The position numbers were made by a program, and so were the translations under genes. This document shows, piece by piece, positions 47,019 through 56,331 of a stretch of DNA of 64,000 nt. Source of the DNA: Nodularia sp. LEGE 06071 (GTDB lineage: Bacteria; Cyanobacteriota; Cyanobacteriia; Cyanobacteriales; Nostocaceae); assembly GCF_015207755.1 (NCBI RefSeq), contig NZ_JADEWH010000001.1, positions 124,001-188,000 of the forward strand. Reading direction: 5' to 3'. Below the pieces are notes generated by a model. The model searched no databases. It saw only the letters and a program-made list of their open reading frames with translations, and was not told the origin of the DNA. Numbering within the stretch: the stretch's first letter is position 1; the number at the start of each line of letters is the position of its first letter.

Positions 47019-47321
47019 ATGCCCAATCCTACATCACTGCCCAAAATAGTCCGCGCCCATGTATTTATTTCCGGTCGAGTACAAGGGGTAGGCTATCGCT
47101 ATGCGACTGTTGAGACAGCTAGCCAGTTGGGATTAACTGGTTGGGTGCGGAATCTCCCTGATAACCGTGTGGAGGCAGTTTTTGAAGGTGCGCGGGTGGT
47201 CGTTGAAGACATGGTTCGCTGGTGTCATACTGGCCCACCTGCTGCGGTGGTGAAAGATGTTGTCGTTGAGTATGAAAAACTTGAAGGTTTGCGGGGGTTT
47301 GAAGTTAGGCGCTTTGAGTAG
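47019..47321 (+). CDS. acyP: Acylphosphatase
   Basis: 100 residues. It hydrolyses acyl phosphates. The phosphate-binding loop is SGRVQGVGYR with catalytic R27, and the catalytic N45 is in GWVRNLPDNRVEAVFEG. It has the usual ferredoxin-like fold length with a ten-residue N-terminal extension. Cytosolic. ATG start; single gene. Confidence 0.95.
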   Translation: MPNPTSLPKIVRAHVFISGRVQGVGYRYATVETASQLGLTGWVRNLPDNRVEAVFEGARVVVEDMVRWCHTGPPAAVVKDVVVEYEKLEGLRGFEVRRFE

Positions 47322-48047
47322 ACCTGTTTTAGTGTGCGTCGCCTATGCACAGGTGAAAACCTATTTTACACTCTTAAAATCTCAGTGGGCGATATACGTT
47401 TAGCACCATTTGGGAAGGTTGCAATCAGTAAGTAGATACGAATATTTATCACTATCTAAAGACAAATGAAGTCTAGGGTGTGTTGTCGCGCAGCCCAACG
47501 CACTGTCAACACTTGGGTTGCGCTCAGTGTTTTAATAATTTAAGGTGCGGCTTAACACAACGGCAATACAGAGGAAGAAAAATCCACACCGCTTTTTGCT
47601 TCCTCTACAAATAATTTATACTTCTTCATATACATTTAATTTCTCTTGCAGACTTACTTAGACATCTCTACAAGGCTTTGGGAAAAAGCATATTTGAATT
47701 CGGTCGATGTCTCATGTTTCTACTTGAAACACTTGCAGTAGGGTAATTTGTCATCTCCCTACTAGTCAACTACCAACATAACCTAACCTGTAATTTTGCT
47801 AGTACAGAGGCTATCTCATGCCGCGTTTGCTGGAGCTAGAGCAAAAGAATTAACCGCTGTTATCTAAATTTTTTGTAAATTATATTGACTTTATGTAACG
47901 AACTTGTTAATATTATTTACATAAGTTAGCAAATACCTCAAACACCTACGTAAATCACTATTAATAAAGTTGCCTTGGAATTGAGCTAAAATTTCGCTTC
48001 TCAGTATAAATGTATCTAAATCGTCATTCTTAGTTATCCGAATCACA
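47322..48047. other. Long spacer with repeat and possible small RNA
   Basis: A repeat at 47474-47530 (AGGGTGTGTTGTCGCGCAGC... CTTGGGTTGCGCTCAG) is related to the right end of the element at 30418-30532. No protein gene is visible. An intrinsic terminator follows at 48048-48075, over 700 bp from any upstream gene. A short non-coding transcript in between is therefore possible. Confidence 0.5.
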
Positions 48048-48075
48048 AACCTCAGTTGCCAAGCTGAGGTTTTTT
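48048..48075 (+). terminator. Orphan intrinsic terminator
   Basis: AACCTCAG (48048-48055), loop TTGCCAAG, CTGAGGTT (48064-48071), then a T-run to 48075. The nearest plus-strand gene (acyP) ends more than 700 bp upstream. Confidence 0.85.
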
Positions 48076-48175
48076 GTTTGGGATGAGCGCCCCAGAGGGG
48101 AAGTCAAAAGTATTAAATCCCTTCGTAAAGAATGGGCTAAAAGCCTCGCTATATCAGGGTTATACCTTGCTTTCG

Positions 48176-48973
48176 TTATGAGTTAGTTGGTTTTTGAAAT
48201 ATTTCGGCAAAAAACTGCTTGAGGGCTTGCCATGAGCGCTTTTCTACAACTGGGTTATAAAGTGATTGCGGTGGATTGTTGGCTTCTGGGTTGGTGAAGC
48301 TATGGACTGCGCCACCGTAGGAAATTAATTGCCAATCGACATTTGCCTCTCGCATTTCGGTAGCGAATGCTTGTACTTGTTCTTCTGGGACTAGGGGATC
48401 ATCTGCACCATGTAAGACTAATACTTTGGCTTTGATGTTTTTGGCATCATTCGGGTTAGGAGTGTCGAGGTTGCCGTGAAAACTTGCTACGCCGGCAATA
48501 TTTGCCCCACTCCGGGCTAGTTCTAGGACTGTTCCACCGCCGAAGCAGTAACCAATGGCGGCGATGCGTTGAATATCGGTTAAGGGGTTTTGTTGTAAAA
48601 CTTTTAATCCGGCGTTGGTGCGATCGCGCAATAATTGTCTATCCTGACGATACATCGTCGCTTGTTTGCCTGACTCTTGGGGATTGTTTGGTCTAATACC
48701 TTTGCCATAAATATCGGCAGCAAATGCTACATAACCAAGCTTGGCTAATTCTTCAGTGCGTTGTTTCACAAAGGACTGTAATCCATTCCACTCATGAACT
48801 ACTAAAACGCCGGGACGCTTGCCTTGAATGGAATCGTCAAAGGCGAGATAACCTTCTAAAACAGTATTTCCGTGTTTATACTCAATAGTTCTCGTTTGAA
48901 TTGCGGCTAGCACTTGTGTAGAACATAAGGACATCAGCACAGGTGAAACTAAAACAGGAATCAGTAATTTCAT
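48176..48973 (-). CDS. Secreted dienelactone-hydrolase family protein
   Basis: 265 residues from ATG 48973, which begins a signal peptide (MKLLIPVLVSPVLMSLCSTQ then VLAA); a GTG at 49018 would add 15 residues before it. The alpha/beta-hydrolase triad of the DLH family is visible: Cys in AAIGYCFGGGTVLELA, Asp in LVLHGADDPLVP and His in GGAVHSFTNPEA. It should be periplasmic. DLH proteins cleave cyclic esters of chloroaromatic catabolism, but cyanobacterial copies have unknown natural substrates. Divergent from the M3 oligopeptidase gene. Confidence 0.9.
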   Translation of the reverse strand: MKLLIPVLVSPVLMSLCSTQVLAAIQTRTIEYKHGNTVLEGYLAFDDSIQGKRPGVLVVHEWNGLQSFVKQRTEELAKLGYVAFAADIYGKGIRPNNPQESGKQATMYRQDRQLLRDRTNAGLKVLQQNPLTDIQRIAAIGYCFGGGTVLELARSGANIAGVASFHGNLDTPNPNDAKNIKAKVLVLHGADDPLVPEEQVQAFATEMREANVDWQLISYGGAVHSFTNPEANNPPQSLYNPVVEKRSWQALKQFFAEIFQKPTNS

Positions 48974-49091
48974 GGGGTAATTAATGGGGAATTTTTGAAC
49001 ATTTTGCCATTTTGGCACGGCTAAATCACACAGCGATCGCTACATTAGAAGATACAACAAGATATTATTTATAGGCGACTCACACAAAACC

Positions 49092-51203
49092 ATGAGTGCA
49101 AATGTCACTATTTCTCAAAATCCCTTACTTAAAGGTTCTGGCTTACCTCCCTTCGGTGAAATTCAACCAGAGCAAATAGTACCAGCCTTCAAGCAGCTAT
49201 TGGCAGAACTTGACCAGAAGCTAACTATCTTGGAGGCTAATATCCAGCCTACTTGGAGCGGTTTAGTAGAACCATTAGAAAAACTGACAGAAAGCTTGAG
49301 CTGGAGTTGGGGCATAGTGAGCCATTTAATGGGTGTGAATAATAGCCCTGAACTGCGCGCAGCTTATGAAACCGTACAACCACAAGTGATACAGTTCAGC
49401 AACAAGCTCGGTCAAAGCCAAGCAGTTTATCATGCTCTTAAGGAACTCCGCGCCAGTGAGAATTGGGTAACTTTAGAATCAGCCCAGCAGCGAATTGTTG
49501 CAGCTGCTATCAGAGATGCTCAACTTTCCGGTGTAGGCTTAGAAGGAGATGCACGGGAACGTTTCAACGCCATCCAAATGGAGTTAGCAGAACTTTCTAC
49601 CAAGTTCTCAAACCATGTCCTCGATGCCACCAAAGCCTTTAGCTTAAACCTGACAACCAAAGCCGAAATAGAAGGCTTACCCGATAGCTTAGTTAGTCTA
49701 TCTGCACAGATGGCCCGTGATGCGGGAGCAGAAAACGCCACCCCAGAAAATGGCCCTTGGCGGATTACCTTAGACTTTCCCAGCTATGGCCCTTTCATGC
49801 AGCACAGCACCCGCCGAGATTTGCGTGAAAGACTTTATAAAGCTTACATAACTCGTGCTGCATCAGGTGAATTTGATAATCAGCCCCTGATTGAGCGCAT
49901 TTTAGAATTGCGGCAAGAACTAGCTCAATTACTCGGCTTTGAGAATTATGCCCAGTTGAGCCTAGCCAGTAAAATGGCTCCTAATGTGGCCGCAGTTGAA
50001 GCATTATTAGAAGAACTTCGTCAAGCGAGTTATGATGCTGCTGTCAAAGACTTAGAAGCACTCAAAGCTTTTGCCGCTAGCAAGAAAGCACCAGAAGCCG
50101 CAGATTTACAACACTGGGATACCAGCTTTTGGGCAGAACGCCAAAGGGAAGAAAAATTTGCCTTCACCGCCGAAGAATTACGTCCTTACTTTCCCTTACC
50201 TCAAGTTTTAGATGGTTTATTTGGACTAGTGCAGCGACTGTTTGGGATTACCGTCACCCCTGCTGATGGTCAAGCCCCAGTCTGGAATGAGGATGTGCGT
50301 TATTTCCAAATTGCTGATGAAACGGGTACTCCTCTTGCTTATTTCTACTTAGACCCCTACAGCCGTCCAGCAGAAAAGCGCGGTGGTGCTTGGATGGATG
50401 TCTGTATTAATCGCAGCAAAATTACTGAAAATGGTGTAACGGCGATTCGTTTACCTGTAGCGTATTTGGTATGTAACCAAAGTCCCCCAGTCGATGGTAA
50501 GCCTAGTTTGATGACTTTCTATGAAGTAGAAACTTTATTTCATGAGTTTGGTCATGGCTTGCATCATATGCTGACCAAAGTAGACTACACCGGGGCAGCA
50601 GGCATCAATAATGTCGAATGGGATGCCGTAGAACTACCCAGCCAGTTCATGGAAAACTGGTGCTATGAGCGACCTACTTTGTTTGGCATGGCGAAGCATT
50701 ACGAAACTGGTGAACCTCTACCGGAGCATTATTACCAAAAACTTTTAGCGGCACGTAACTATATGAGTGGTAGTGTGACTTTGCGCCAAGTTCACTTTAG
50801 TAGTGTTGATTTGGAAATACACTATCGTTATCGCCCTGGTAGTGGTGAAACTGCCGCCGATGTGCGTCATCGCCTGGCCAAAACTACTACGGTTTTACCA
50901 CCATTACCAGAAGATGCTTTTTTATGCGCTTTTGGACACATTTTTGCCGGTGGTTATGCGGCAGGTTATTACAGTTACAAGTGGGCTGAGGTACTGAGTG
51001 CTGATGCGTTTGCTGCTTTTGAAGAAGCAGGTTTAGAAGATGAACAGGCGATAAAAGCTACAGGTAAACGTTACCGGGATACAGTGTTAGCTCTCGGTGG
51101 TAGTCAGCACCCGATGAATGTGTTTGCATCTTTCCGAGGTCGTGAACCTAGTACGGTTTCGTTACTCAAGCATACTGGCTTATTACCGAAAAATTGGGTA
51201 TAA
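49092..51203 (+). CDS. prlC: Oligopeptidase A (M3 family)
   Basis: 703 residues. A zinc metallopeptidase of the thimet/OpdA type with LFHEFGHGLHHML (H484, E485, H488), AYFYLDPYSRPAEKRGGAWM and the closing HIFAGGYAAGYYSYKWAEVLSAD. It degrades short peptides, including cleaved signal peptides, in the cytosol. ATG start; starts with SANVTISQNPLLKGSGLPPF, typical of the family. It is separated from the next gene by an IS-like relic. Confidence 0.96.
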   Translation: MSANVTISQNPLLKGSGLPPFGEIQPEQIVPAFKQLLAELDQKLTILEANIQPTWSGLVEPLEKLTESLSWSWGIVSHLMGVNNSPELRAAYETVQPQVIQFSNKLGQSQAVYHALKELRASENWVTLESAQQRIVAAAIRDAQLSGVGLEGDARERFNAIQMELAELSTKFSNHVLDATKAFSLNLTTKAEIEGLPDSLVSLSAQMARDAGAENATPENGPWRITLDFPSYGPFMQHSTRRDLRERLYKAYITRAASGEFDNQPLIERILELRQELAQLLGFENYAQLSLASKMAPNVAAVEALLEELRQASYDAAVKDLEALKAFAASKKAPEAADLQHWDTSFWAERQREEKFAFTAEELRPYFPLPQVLDGLFGLVQRLFGITVTPADGQAPVWNEDVRYFQIADETGTPLAYFYLDPYSRPAEKRGGAWMDVCINRSKITENGVTAIRLPVAYLVCNQSPPVDGKPSLMTFYEVETLFHEFGHGLHHMLTKVDYTGAAGINNVEWDAVELPSQFMENWCYERPTLFGMAKHYETGEPLPEHYYQKLLAARNYMSGSVTLRQVHFSSVDLEIHYRYRPGSGETAADVRHRLAKTTTVLPPLPEDAFLCAFGHIFAGGYAAGYYSYKWAEVLSADAFAAFEEAGLEDEQAIKATGKRYRDTVLALGGSQHPMNVFASFRGREPSTVSLLKHTGLLPKNWV

Positions 51204-51597
51204 AGCCCCGTTGTTTTACGACGGCTTTCAATTTATGAGTGTACCAATATGCTGCTATAGTAATTGTAGTGGAAAGGTAATCAACCACTTAAAAAACCTA
51301 GCCGTCGAAAGACAAAGCACTGAACCTTGATAATTGAATCTATGCGGTTCTACTGCATTATTCTAGTTTCCTCCTAGCAGTAGGTAAAAGATTCATAGGG
51401 GCTAGACGAATCAGCATTTTGAAACAATTTGTTTCAAACCAAACAGGACTTGCACTAATGCAAATAGGGTAGGGCATACCCGAATTAACGCTTGGGGAGA
51501 ATCCCACCTCTGGTCTAGACGACGCAAGGACTCTAGGTTAAGTGGTTTCGTTGAACCAAGAATCCCCGTCGATTTATCGCGGGGAGTGTCAACAACT
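51204..51597. mobile_element. IS200/IS605-type relic without transposase
   Basis: It starts directly after the M3 stop codon with the hairpin AAAGCCCCGT tgtttt ACGACGGCTTT and ends CCCCGTCGATTTATCGCGGGG followed by AGTGTCAAC. The right-hand about 150 bp (GGGTAGGGCATACCCGAATT, ACGCTTGGGGAG, then GTTGAACCAAGAATCCCC) resembles the right-end RNA-coding part of TnpB-bearing elements. No TnpA or TnpB frame remains. A smaller element with the same end structures lies at 28820-28997. The rest of the 531-bp spacer up to 51734 shows no gene. Confidence 0.55.
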
Positions 51598-51734
51598 GGG
51601 AATTAACGATTTCAGTTGCGTAGTCATCAATATCAAACTCCATCGCTAGAGATATCAAGCGCGTGCAAGTAGCAATAAAACGAAAATGCCCGCGCTCCGA
51701 CTGATTGTAATGTAACTATATGAGGGCGATTGTG

Positions 51735-52232
51735 CTATCTTTTTGGCCACAATTGCCCATTTTTGCTATTTTGTAGGATTATGCCACCGACCACAACCAT
51801 GAGCAAGCCGGACAGTAAAAATCCCACATCCCAAGCTAACTGATTTGGCCCTGGTTTGACGTGGTGAATACCCAAAATTTGGTGGTTAATCAATCCTTCC
51901 ACGAAATTGAATAAACCTGCACCCATCAACAAAGACCCCACAAAGATATGTGTTGACCAAGGAACATCTGCACGACCTCCAGCGCGCCACAGTAACGCCA
52001 CTCCTACCACGGTCATTACCCAGTCAAAGGCATGAAATAACCCGTCCCAGACCATGTTCAAATCTATATTTGAGACAGTTTTTAGGGGACGAACATTGCT
52101 TAACATATGATGCCATTGCAGAATCTGATGCAACACAATACCATCAACGAAGCCTCCTAAACCCAGTCCCAGAAAGATCCCGGCGATCATCAACGGCAGA
52201 GGGCGATCGCCATTTTCACTCTTCACCTCCAT
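51735..52232 (-). CDS. DUF2243 membrane protein
   Basis: 165 residues from ATG 52232, preceded by GAGG at six-base spacing; a GTG at 52244 adds four residues. Four hydrophobic segments are present. The signature is FLGLGLGGFVDGIVLHQILQWHHML, with a repeat-like partner GAGLFNFVEGLINHQILGIHHVKPGPN. The paired H-Q and H-H motifs in the first and third helices suggest internal duplication and perhaps metal or haem binding (inference). The function of DUF2243 is unknown; it is often found near cytochrome oxidase genes, but not here. Confidence 0.9.
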   Translation of the reverse strand: MEVKSENGDRPLPLMIAGIFLGLGLGGFVDGIVLHQILQWHHMLSNVRPLKTVSNIDLNMVWDGLFHAFDWVMTVVGVALLWRAGGRADVPWSTHIFVGSLLMGAGLFNFVEGLINHQILGIHHVKPGPNQLAWDVGFLLSGLLMVVVGGIILQNSKNGQLWPKR

Positions 52233-52397
52233 TGTCAACCTCACAGACAGACTTTTTTACCACATTCCACAATAGAATTTTTCTCCCAGTCATATCTTCT
52301 GTCTGGAGACAAGTGCTAGCTTTCAATCTAAAGTTCACAACTTCTTGCTAGTATCTACAGGCATCATAGAAATTGATATATAAAGAGCAATTTTCAA

Positions 52398-52883
52398 ATG
52401 ACCATATACTTTTACAAGGTGTGGCAGCCTTATGGCTGTTTTTCTAACTTTTCTCCCCACAGCATCCAAATTCAGGGTACTTATTGGTCAACTGTGGAGC
52501 ATTATTATCAAGCGCAAAAGTTTGTCGGCAGTGTGGATGCAGTAATTATACCCTTTATCCATGCTGCCGAAACCCCAGAAGCAGCTGCGGCTTTGGGACG
52601 TTGCTGCACTCGCCAACTCCGTCCAGACTGGGAGATTGTCAAAACTAAAGTTATGCGAGAAGCTGTACTCAAAAAGTTTCTCACTCATCTGGATATTCAA
52701 AAAATTCTGCTCACCACTGGTAATGAGACGCTGGTAGAAAATTCGCCAAACGATTATTTCTGGGGCTGTGGTGCCGAAAAAACTGGTCAAAACCATCTTG
52801 GCAAAATCCTCATGGGTGTGCGTGCAGAAATCCGCCAATCGCGACTTTTTACCGTAATTTCTGGGGAAAGTAAGTTAGATTAA
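52398..52883 (+). CDS. NADAR-family protein
   Basis: 161 residues covering one NADAR domain: YGCFSNFSPHSIQIQGTYWSTVEHYYQAQKF, WEIVKTKVMREAVLKKF, LLTTGNETLVENSPNDYFWGCG and QNHLGKILMGVRAEIR. NADAR proteins bind or hydrolyse ADP-ribose-type or riboflavin-pathway intermediates. Some members act as ADP-ribosyl-guanine hydrolases opposing DarT toxins. No DarT-like gene is adjacent, so a housekeeping role is more likely. ATG start; single gene. Confidence 0.92.
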   Translation: MTIYFYKVWQPYGCFSNFSPHSIQIQGTYWSTVEHYYQAQKFVGSVDAVIIPFIHAAETPEAAAALGRCCTRQLRPDWEIVKTKVMREAVLKKFLTHLDIQKILLTTGNETLVENSPNDYFWGCGAEKTGQNHLGKILMGVRAEIRQSRLFTVISGESKLD

Positions 52884-53190
52884 ATATCTGCTGTGGCAGG
52901 GGAATGTTGTCATTCCCCCAGATTAACAATTATGAGAAACTTTTTTCAGTAAAATCACTTAATAAGTGCTGTAAGATGTTAAAATTGTCTAGAAATATCA
53001 AGAAATTTCTGAAGTTTTCTCATCTGCTTAATATTACTCTATACATTTTGTTGTTGAAGTTATAATATTAAGTGCTTATTAATAACCTTTTCTTAATCTT
53101 ATACCCGTAATAATCAGTAATGCCACTGGCAATTCTTGATTACTAAGGGTTTTTAACCAGTCTTTGTATTATTTTTTAGGTGTACCAGTA
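52884..53190. other. Spacer without recognised gene
   Basis: AT-rich 307 bp preceding the multi-GAF kinase. I see nothing else I can support. Confidence 0.4.
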
Positions 53191-55935
53191 ATGGGATTTA
53201 CCGATGACCCCAGTGATTTGCATCCAACCTTTAACCAGGAAAATTTATTGCATCGGATCACAAATCAGATTAGGCGATCGCTTGAGCTTCAAGAAATATT
53301 AGCAGCGACTGTTGACGAAGTTCGTTCATATTTGGCTACAGATCGAGTTATGGTGTATCGATTTGAAGCTGATGGTAGTGGTGAAGTGATTGCCGAATCT
53401 ATTCATGAACAGCGTCTACCAAAGCTATTAGGACTACACTTCCCAGCCGATGATATTCCGCCGGACGCGAGAGAGATGTTTGTAGCAGCGCGGCAACGTT
53501 CCATAGTGGATGTAGCTAGTGGGAAAATAGGACTATCACCGCTCAAGTCACGAGAAACTGGCAAATATCTTCAAACCGAGAACATCCACTATCGGGAGAT
53601 CGACCCATGCCATATTCAATACTTAACAGCAATGGGCGTACAGTCTTCACTGGTTGTCCCAATTCTACATCAAGAACCTGGAGAGCAAGGGAAATCACCA
53701 AAGCGGCAACTGTGGGGATTGTTGGTGTCGCATCACAGCCAACCACGCACGATTTTGAGGCGGGAACTCAGAATAGTCCAAAAAGTTGCCGATCAGGTGA
53801 TGATCGCGATCGCTCAAAGTAACTTACTCACCGAAGCCCGTACCCAGCAAAAGCGAGAAGCCACGATCAACAGAGTCACCACACTGCTGCATAAACTACC
53901 CACAATCCAACTACAAGAAGCATTAGAAGAAGTAATCACCGCATTTAGTGGCGTAGGTGGGAGAATTTACATTGATCACAGTGGCGAAACATACACATCA
54001 GGCCAACAGCCCCAACTAGGCGATGAATTAGAAAACACTACCATTCAACAACATCAACTGTGGGAAAACTGGAGAGATGAATTTCAGCCAGGTGATATTT
54101 GGGCAGTTACTGACATCTACAAAGAACCACGTTTGCGAGTTTTAGCAACTGCCTTCTCATCCACTCAAATTCGCGGACTCCTGGTGATTCCCCTACACGA
54201 TCGCCAAAATTTTATGGGTGTAATTAGTATTTTTCGCCCTGGATTTGACAACGAAATCCTCTGGGCGGGACAGCATGACCCCCATCAGCACCAACGACTA
54301 CCTCGACATTCCTTTAAAATTTGGCGAGAAGAAAGAAAGGGGCTAGCACCGGAATGGAAACCCGAAGAAATTTCCTTGGGGAAAGCTTTGTCCCATCACT
54401 TCTCAATGGCAATTTACCAGCAGCAAATGTACCAACAGGTGCAGGCGCTAAATACCAACTTAGAATCTCGCGTCCAAGAAAAAACTGCGGCACTCAAAAA
54501 ATCATTACAGCTGACTAAGGCAATCAAGCAAGTCACAGAGCAAATTCGCAGTACCTTAGACTTAAACAGTACCTTGCAAGCCATTGTTCAGGAAGTCCGT
54601 CCCCTGCTAAATTCAGACAGAGTGCTGATTTACCAGCTAATGGGTGAATTTGGTGGCAAAGTAATCGTAGAAGATATTAATGGCGAATGGCCGTCGGTGT
54701 TAGGAATGAACGCACCACTAGGATGTTTTCCTGATGAGACAGCGCGTTTATACTTTCGGGGCAGAATTAGAGCAATTGACAATGTTTCCACAGATACTTT
54801 AAGCGATTGTCATCGAGAGTTTTTGCAAAATCTGCAAGTACAAGCTAACTTAATTGTGCCGATTAATATTAGTCTGCAACTCTGGGGATTACTAATTGTG
54901 CATCAATGTCATGGGCCCAGAAACTGGCAGGATACAGAAATTGATTTACTGCAACAGCTAGCACATCAGGCAGCGATCGCCATTCAACAAGCCCAACTCT
55001 ACGAACAAAGCTGTACTGCCGAAATCCAAGCAAAAGCTAAAGCTGCACAATTAGAAAACGCTTTGTCGGAACTGCGAGAAACCCAGACTAAATTGATTCA
55101 AACTGAAAAAATGTCCAGTTTAGGGCAGTTAGTAGCAGGTGTAGCCCACGAAATCAACAACCCAGTTAACTTTATCTACGGCAACCTGTCCCACGCCAGT
55201 AACTATGTCCAACAACTACTAGAACTATTAAAGCTCTATAATTTGCACTATCCTCAACCCGATGATCAAATTCAATCATTAATCGAAGTAATTGATTTGG
55301 ATTTTTTGGTAGACGACTTACCAAAAACTATATCATCAATGCAAATTGGAACTGATCGCATTCGTTCCATAGTTTTATCATTACGTAATTTTTCCCGTTT
55401 AGATGAGGCGGAAAATAAGCCTGTTGACCTACATGAAGGTATCGAAAATACTTTATTAATTTTGCAACATCGGCTAAAAGCAAATGCCAATCTTCGGAGT
55501 ATTGAAATAATTAAAGATTATGGTAGTTTGCCCCGCATAGAATGTTTTGCTGGTCAGATGAATCAGGTATTTATGAATATTCTCAGCAATGCCATTGATG
55601 CCTTAGAGGAAACCAGAATTATGATCAAGGGCGGAAATCCTCTTCCTAAACCTACAATTTGGATTTCTACTCAAATTACCACAGACCAATCCCGTCTGCT
55701 AATTCGCTTTGCTGACAACGGTCTAGGAATGACTGAAAAAGTCAAGAAGCGCATTTTTGACCCCTTTTTCACTACCAAGTCAGTTGGTAAAGGTACAGGA
55801 CTGGGGCTAGCAATTAGCTATCAAATTGTGGTAGAGAAGCATGGTGGATCAATGGAGTGTATCTCAGAAATAGGCAAAGGTACAGAATTTTGGGTTGAAA
55901 TCCCGATTAAACGCTTCAGTTACATCAATAGCTAA
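53191..55935 (+). CDS. Phytochrome/cyanobacteriochrome-type GAF histidine kinase
   Basis: 914 residues from ATG 53191; a TTG at 53164 is less likely. Order: GAF1 (about 20-215) with a DIP motif near D88 and the bilin-attachment Cys-His at C140-H141 (DPCHIQYL); GAF2 (about 230-420), without a bilin cysteine in that position; a coiled linker; GAF3 (about 445-615) with C540-H541 (SDCHREFLQ) and a second cysteine C512 (LGCFPDE); a coiled coil; HisKA with H653 (GVAHEINNPVNF); HATPase (DNGLGM, GKGTGLGLAI). It is soluble and probably a light sensor. No response regulator is adjacent. Confidence 0.9.
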   Translation: MGFTDDPSDLHPTFNQENLLHRITNQIRRSLELQEILAATVDEVRSYLATDRVMVYRFEADGSGEVIAESIHEQRLPKLLGLHFPADDIPPDAREMFVAARQRSIVDVASGKIGLSPLKSRETGKYLQTENIHYREIDPCHIQYLTAMGVQSSLVVPILHQEPGEQGKSPKRQLWGLLVSHHSQPRTILRRELRIVQKVADQVMIAIAQSNLLTEARTQQKREATINRVTTLLHKLPTIQLQEALEEVITAFSGVGGRIYIDHSGETYTSGQQPQLGDELENTTIQQHQLWENWRDEFQPGDIWAVTDIYKEPRLRVLATAFSSTQIRGLLVIPLHDRQNFMGVISIFRPGFDNEILWAGQHDPHQHQRLPRHSFKIWREERKGLAPEWKPEEISLGKALSHHFSMAIYQQQMYQQVQALNTNLESRVQEKTAALKKSLQLTKAIKQVTEQIRSTLDLNSTLQAIVQEVRPLLNSDRVLIYQLMGEFGGKVIVEDINGEWPSVLGMNAPLGCFPDETARLYFRGRIRAIDNVSTDTLSDCHREFLQNLQVQANLIVPINISLQLWGLLIVHQCHGPRNWQDTEIDLLQQLAHQAAIAIQQAQLYEQSCTAEIQAKAKAAQLENALSELRETQTKLIQTEKMSSLGQLVAGVAHEINNPVNFIYGNLSHASNYVQQLLELLKLYNLHYPQPDDQIQSLIEVIDLDFLVDDLPKTISSMQIGTDRIRSIVLSLRNFSRLDEAENKPVDLHEGIENTLLILQHRLKANANLRSIEIIKDYGSLPRIECFAGQMNQVFMNILSNAIDALEETRIMIKGGNPLPKPTIWISTQITTDQSRLLIRFADNGLGMTEKVKKRIFDPFFTTKSVGKGTGLGLAISYQIVVEKHGGSMECISEIGKGTEFWVEIPIKRFSYINS

Positions 55936-56331
55936 GTAAAGTTTAGTTGCAAAAATATCCAGGCTAATTTATCAAGTGCTAATCTAATAATTGAAGCTAC
56001 AAACCTACAGCTTCCCTGGCAGATGCAACAGCTAAATGTGTAATAGAACAAGAGGTAAAAACGCTGTTTAACTTATGTCTGTCTCGTCCAAACCCCACAA
56101 CACCCAACGCGAAAGCTGATATTTCCTCAAATAGTGAAAATCAGGGGGCGCTGTAAGCGGTTTTCATTGCTTGTTTAAGGTGATGGAACTGATTACATCC
56201 CTGGATAGAGTCAACAAGGTGAGGAAATCATTACAGCGAGTAGAAGTTTGGGTGTTGTTGTTTAAATGGGTACAGTTGGGTGTAAGCTAATGACGAAGTT
56301 AAAAAGTCAAAGAAATTTGAAATAGCGCCTT
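55936..56331. other. Spacer without recognised gene
   Basis: 396 bp; no open frame, repeat or RNA that I can support. Confidence 0.4.

Noticed and set aside
52398-52883. DarTG-type toxin-antitoxin locus
   Set aside because: A NADAR gene alone, with no adjacent DarT-like ADP-ribosyltransferase.
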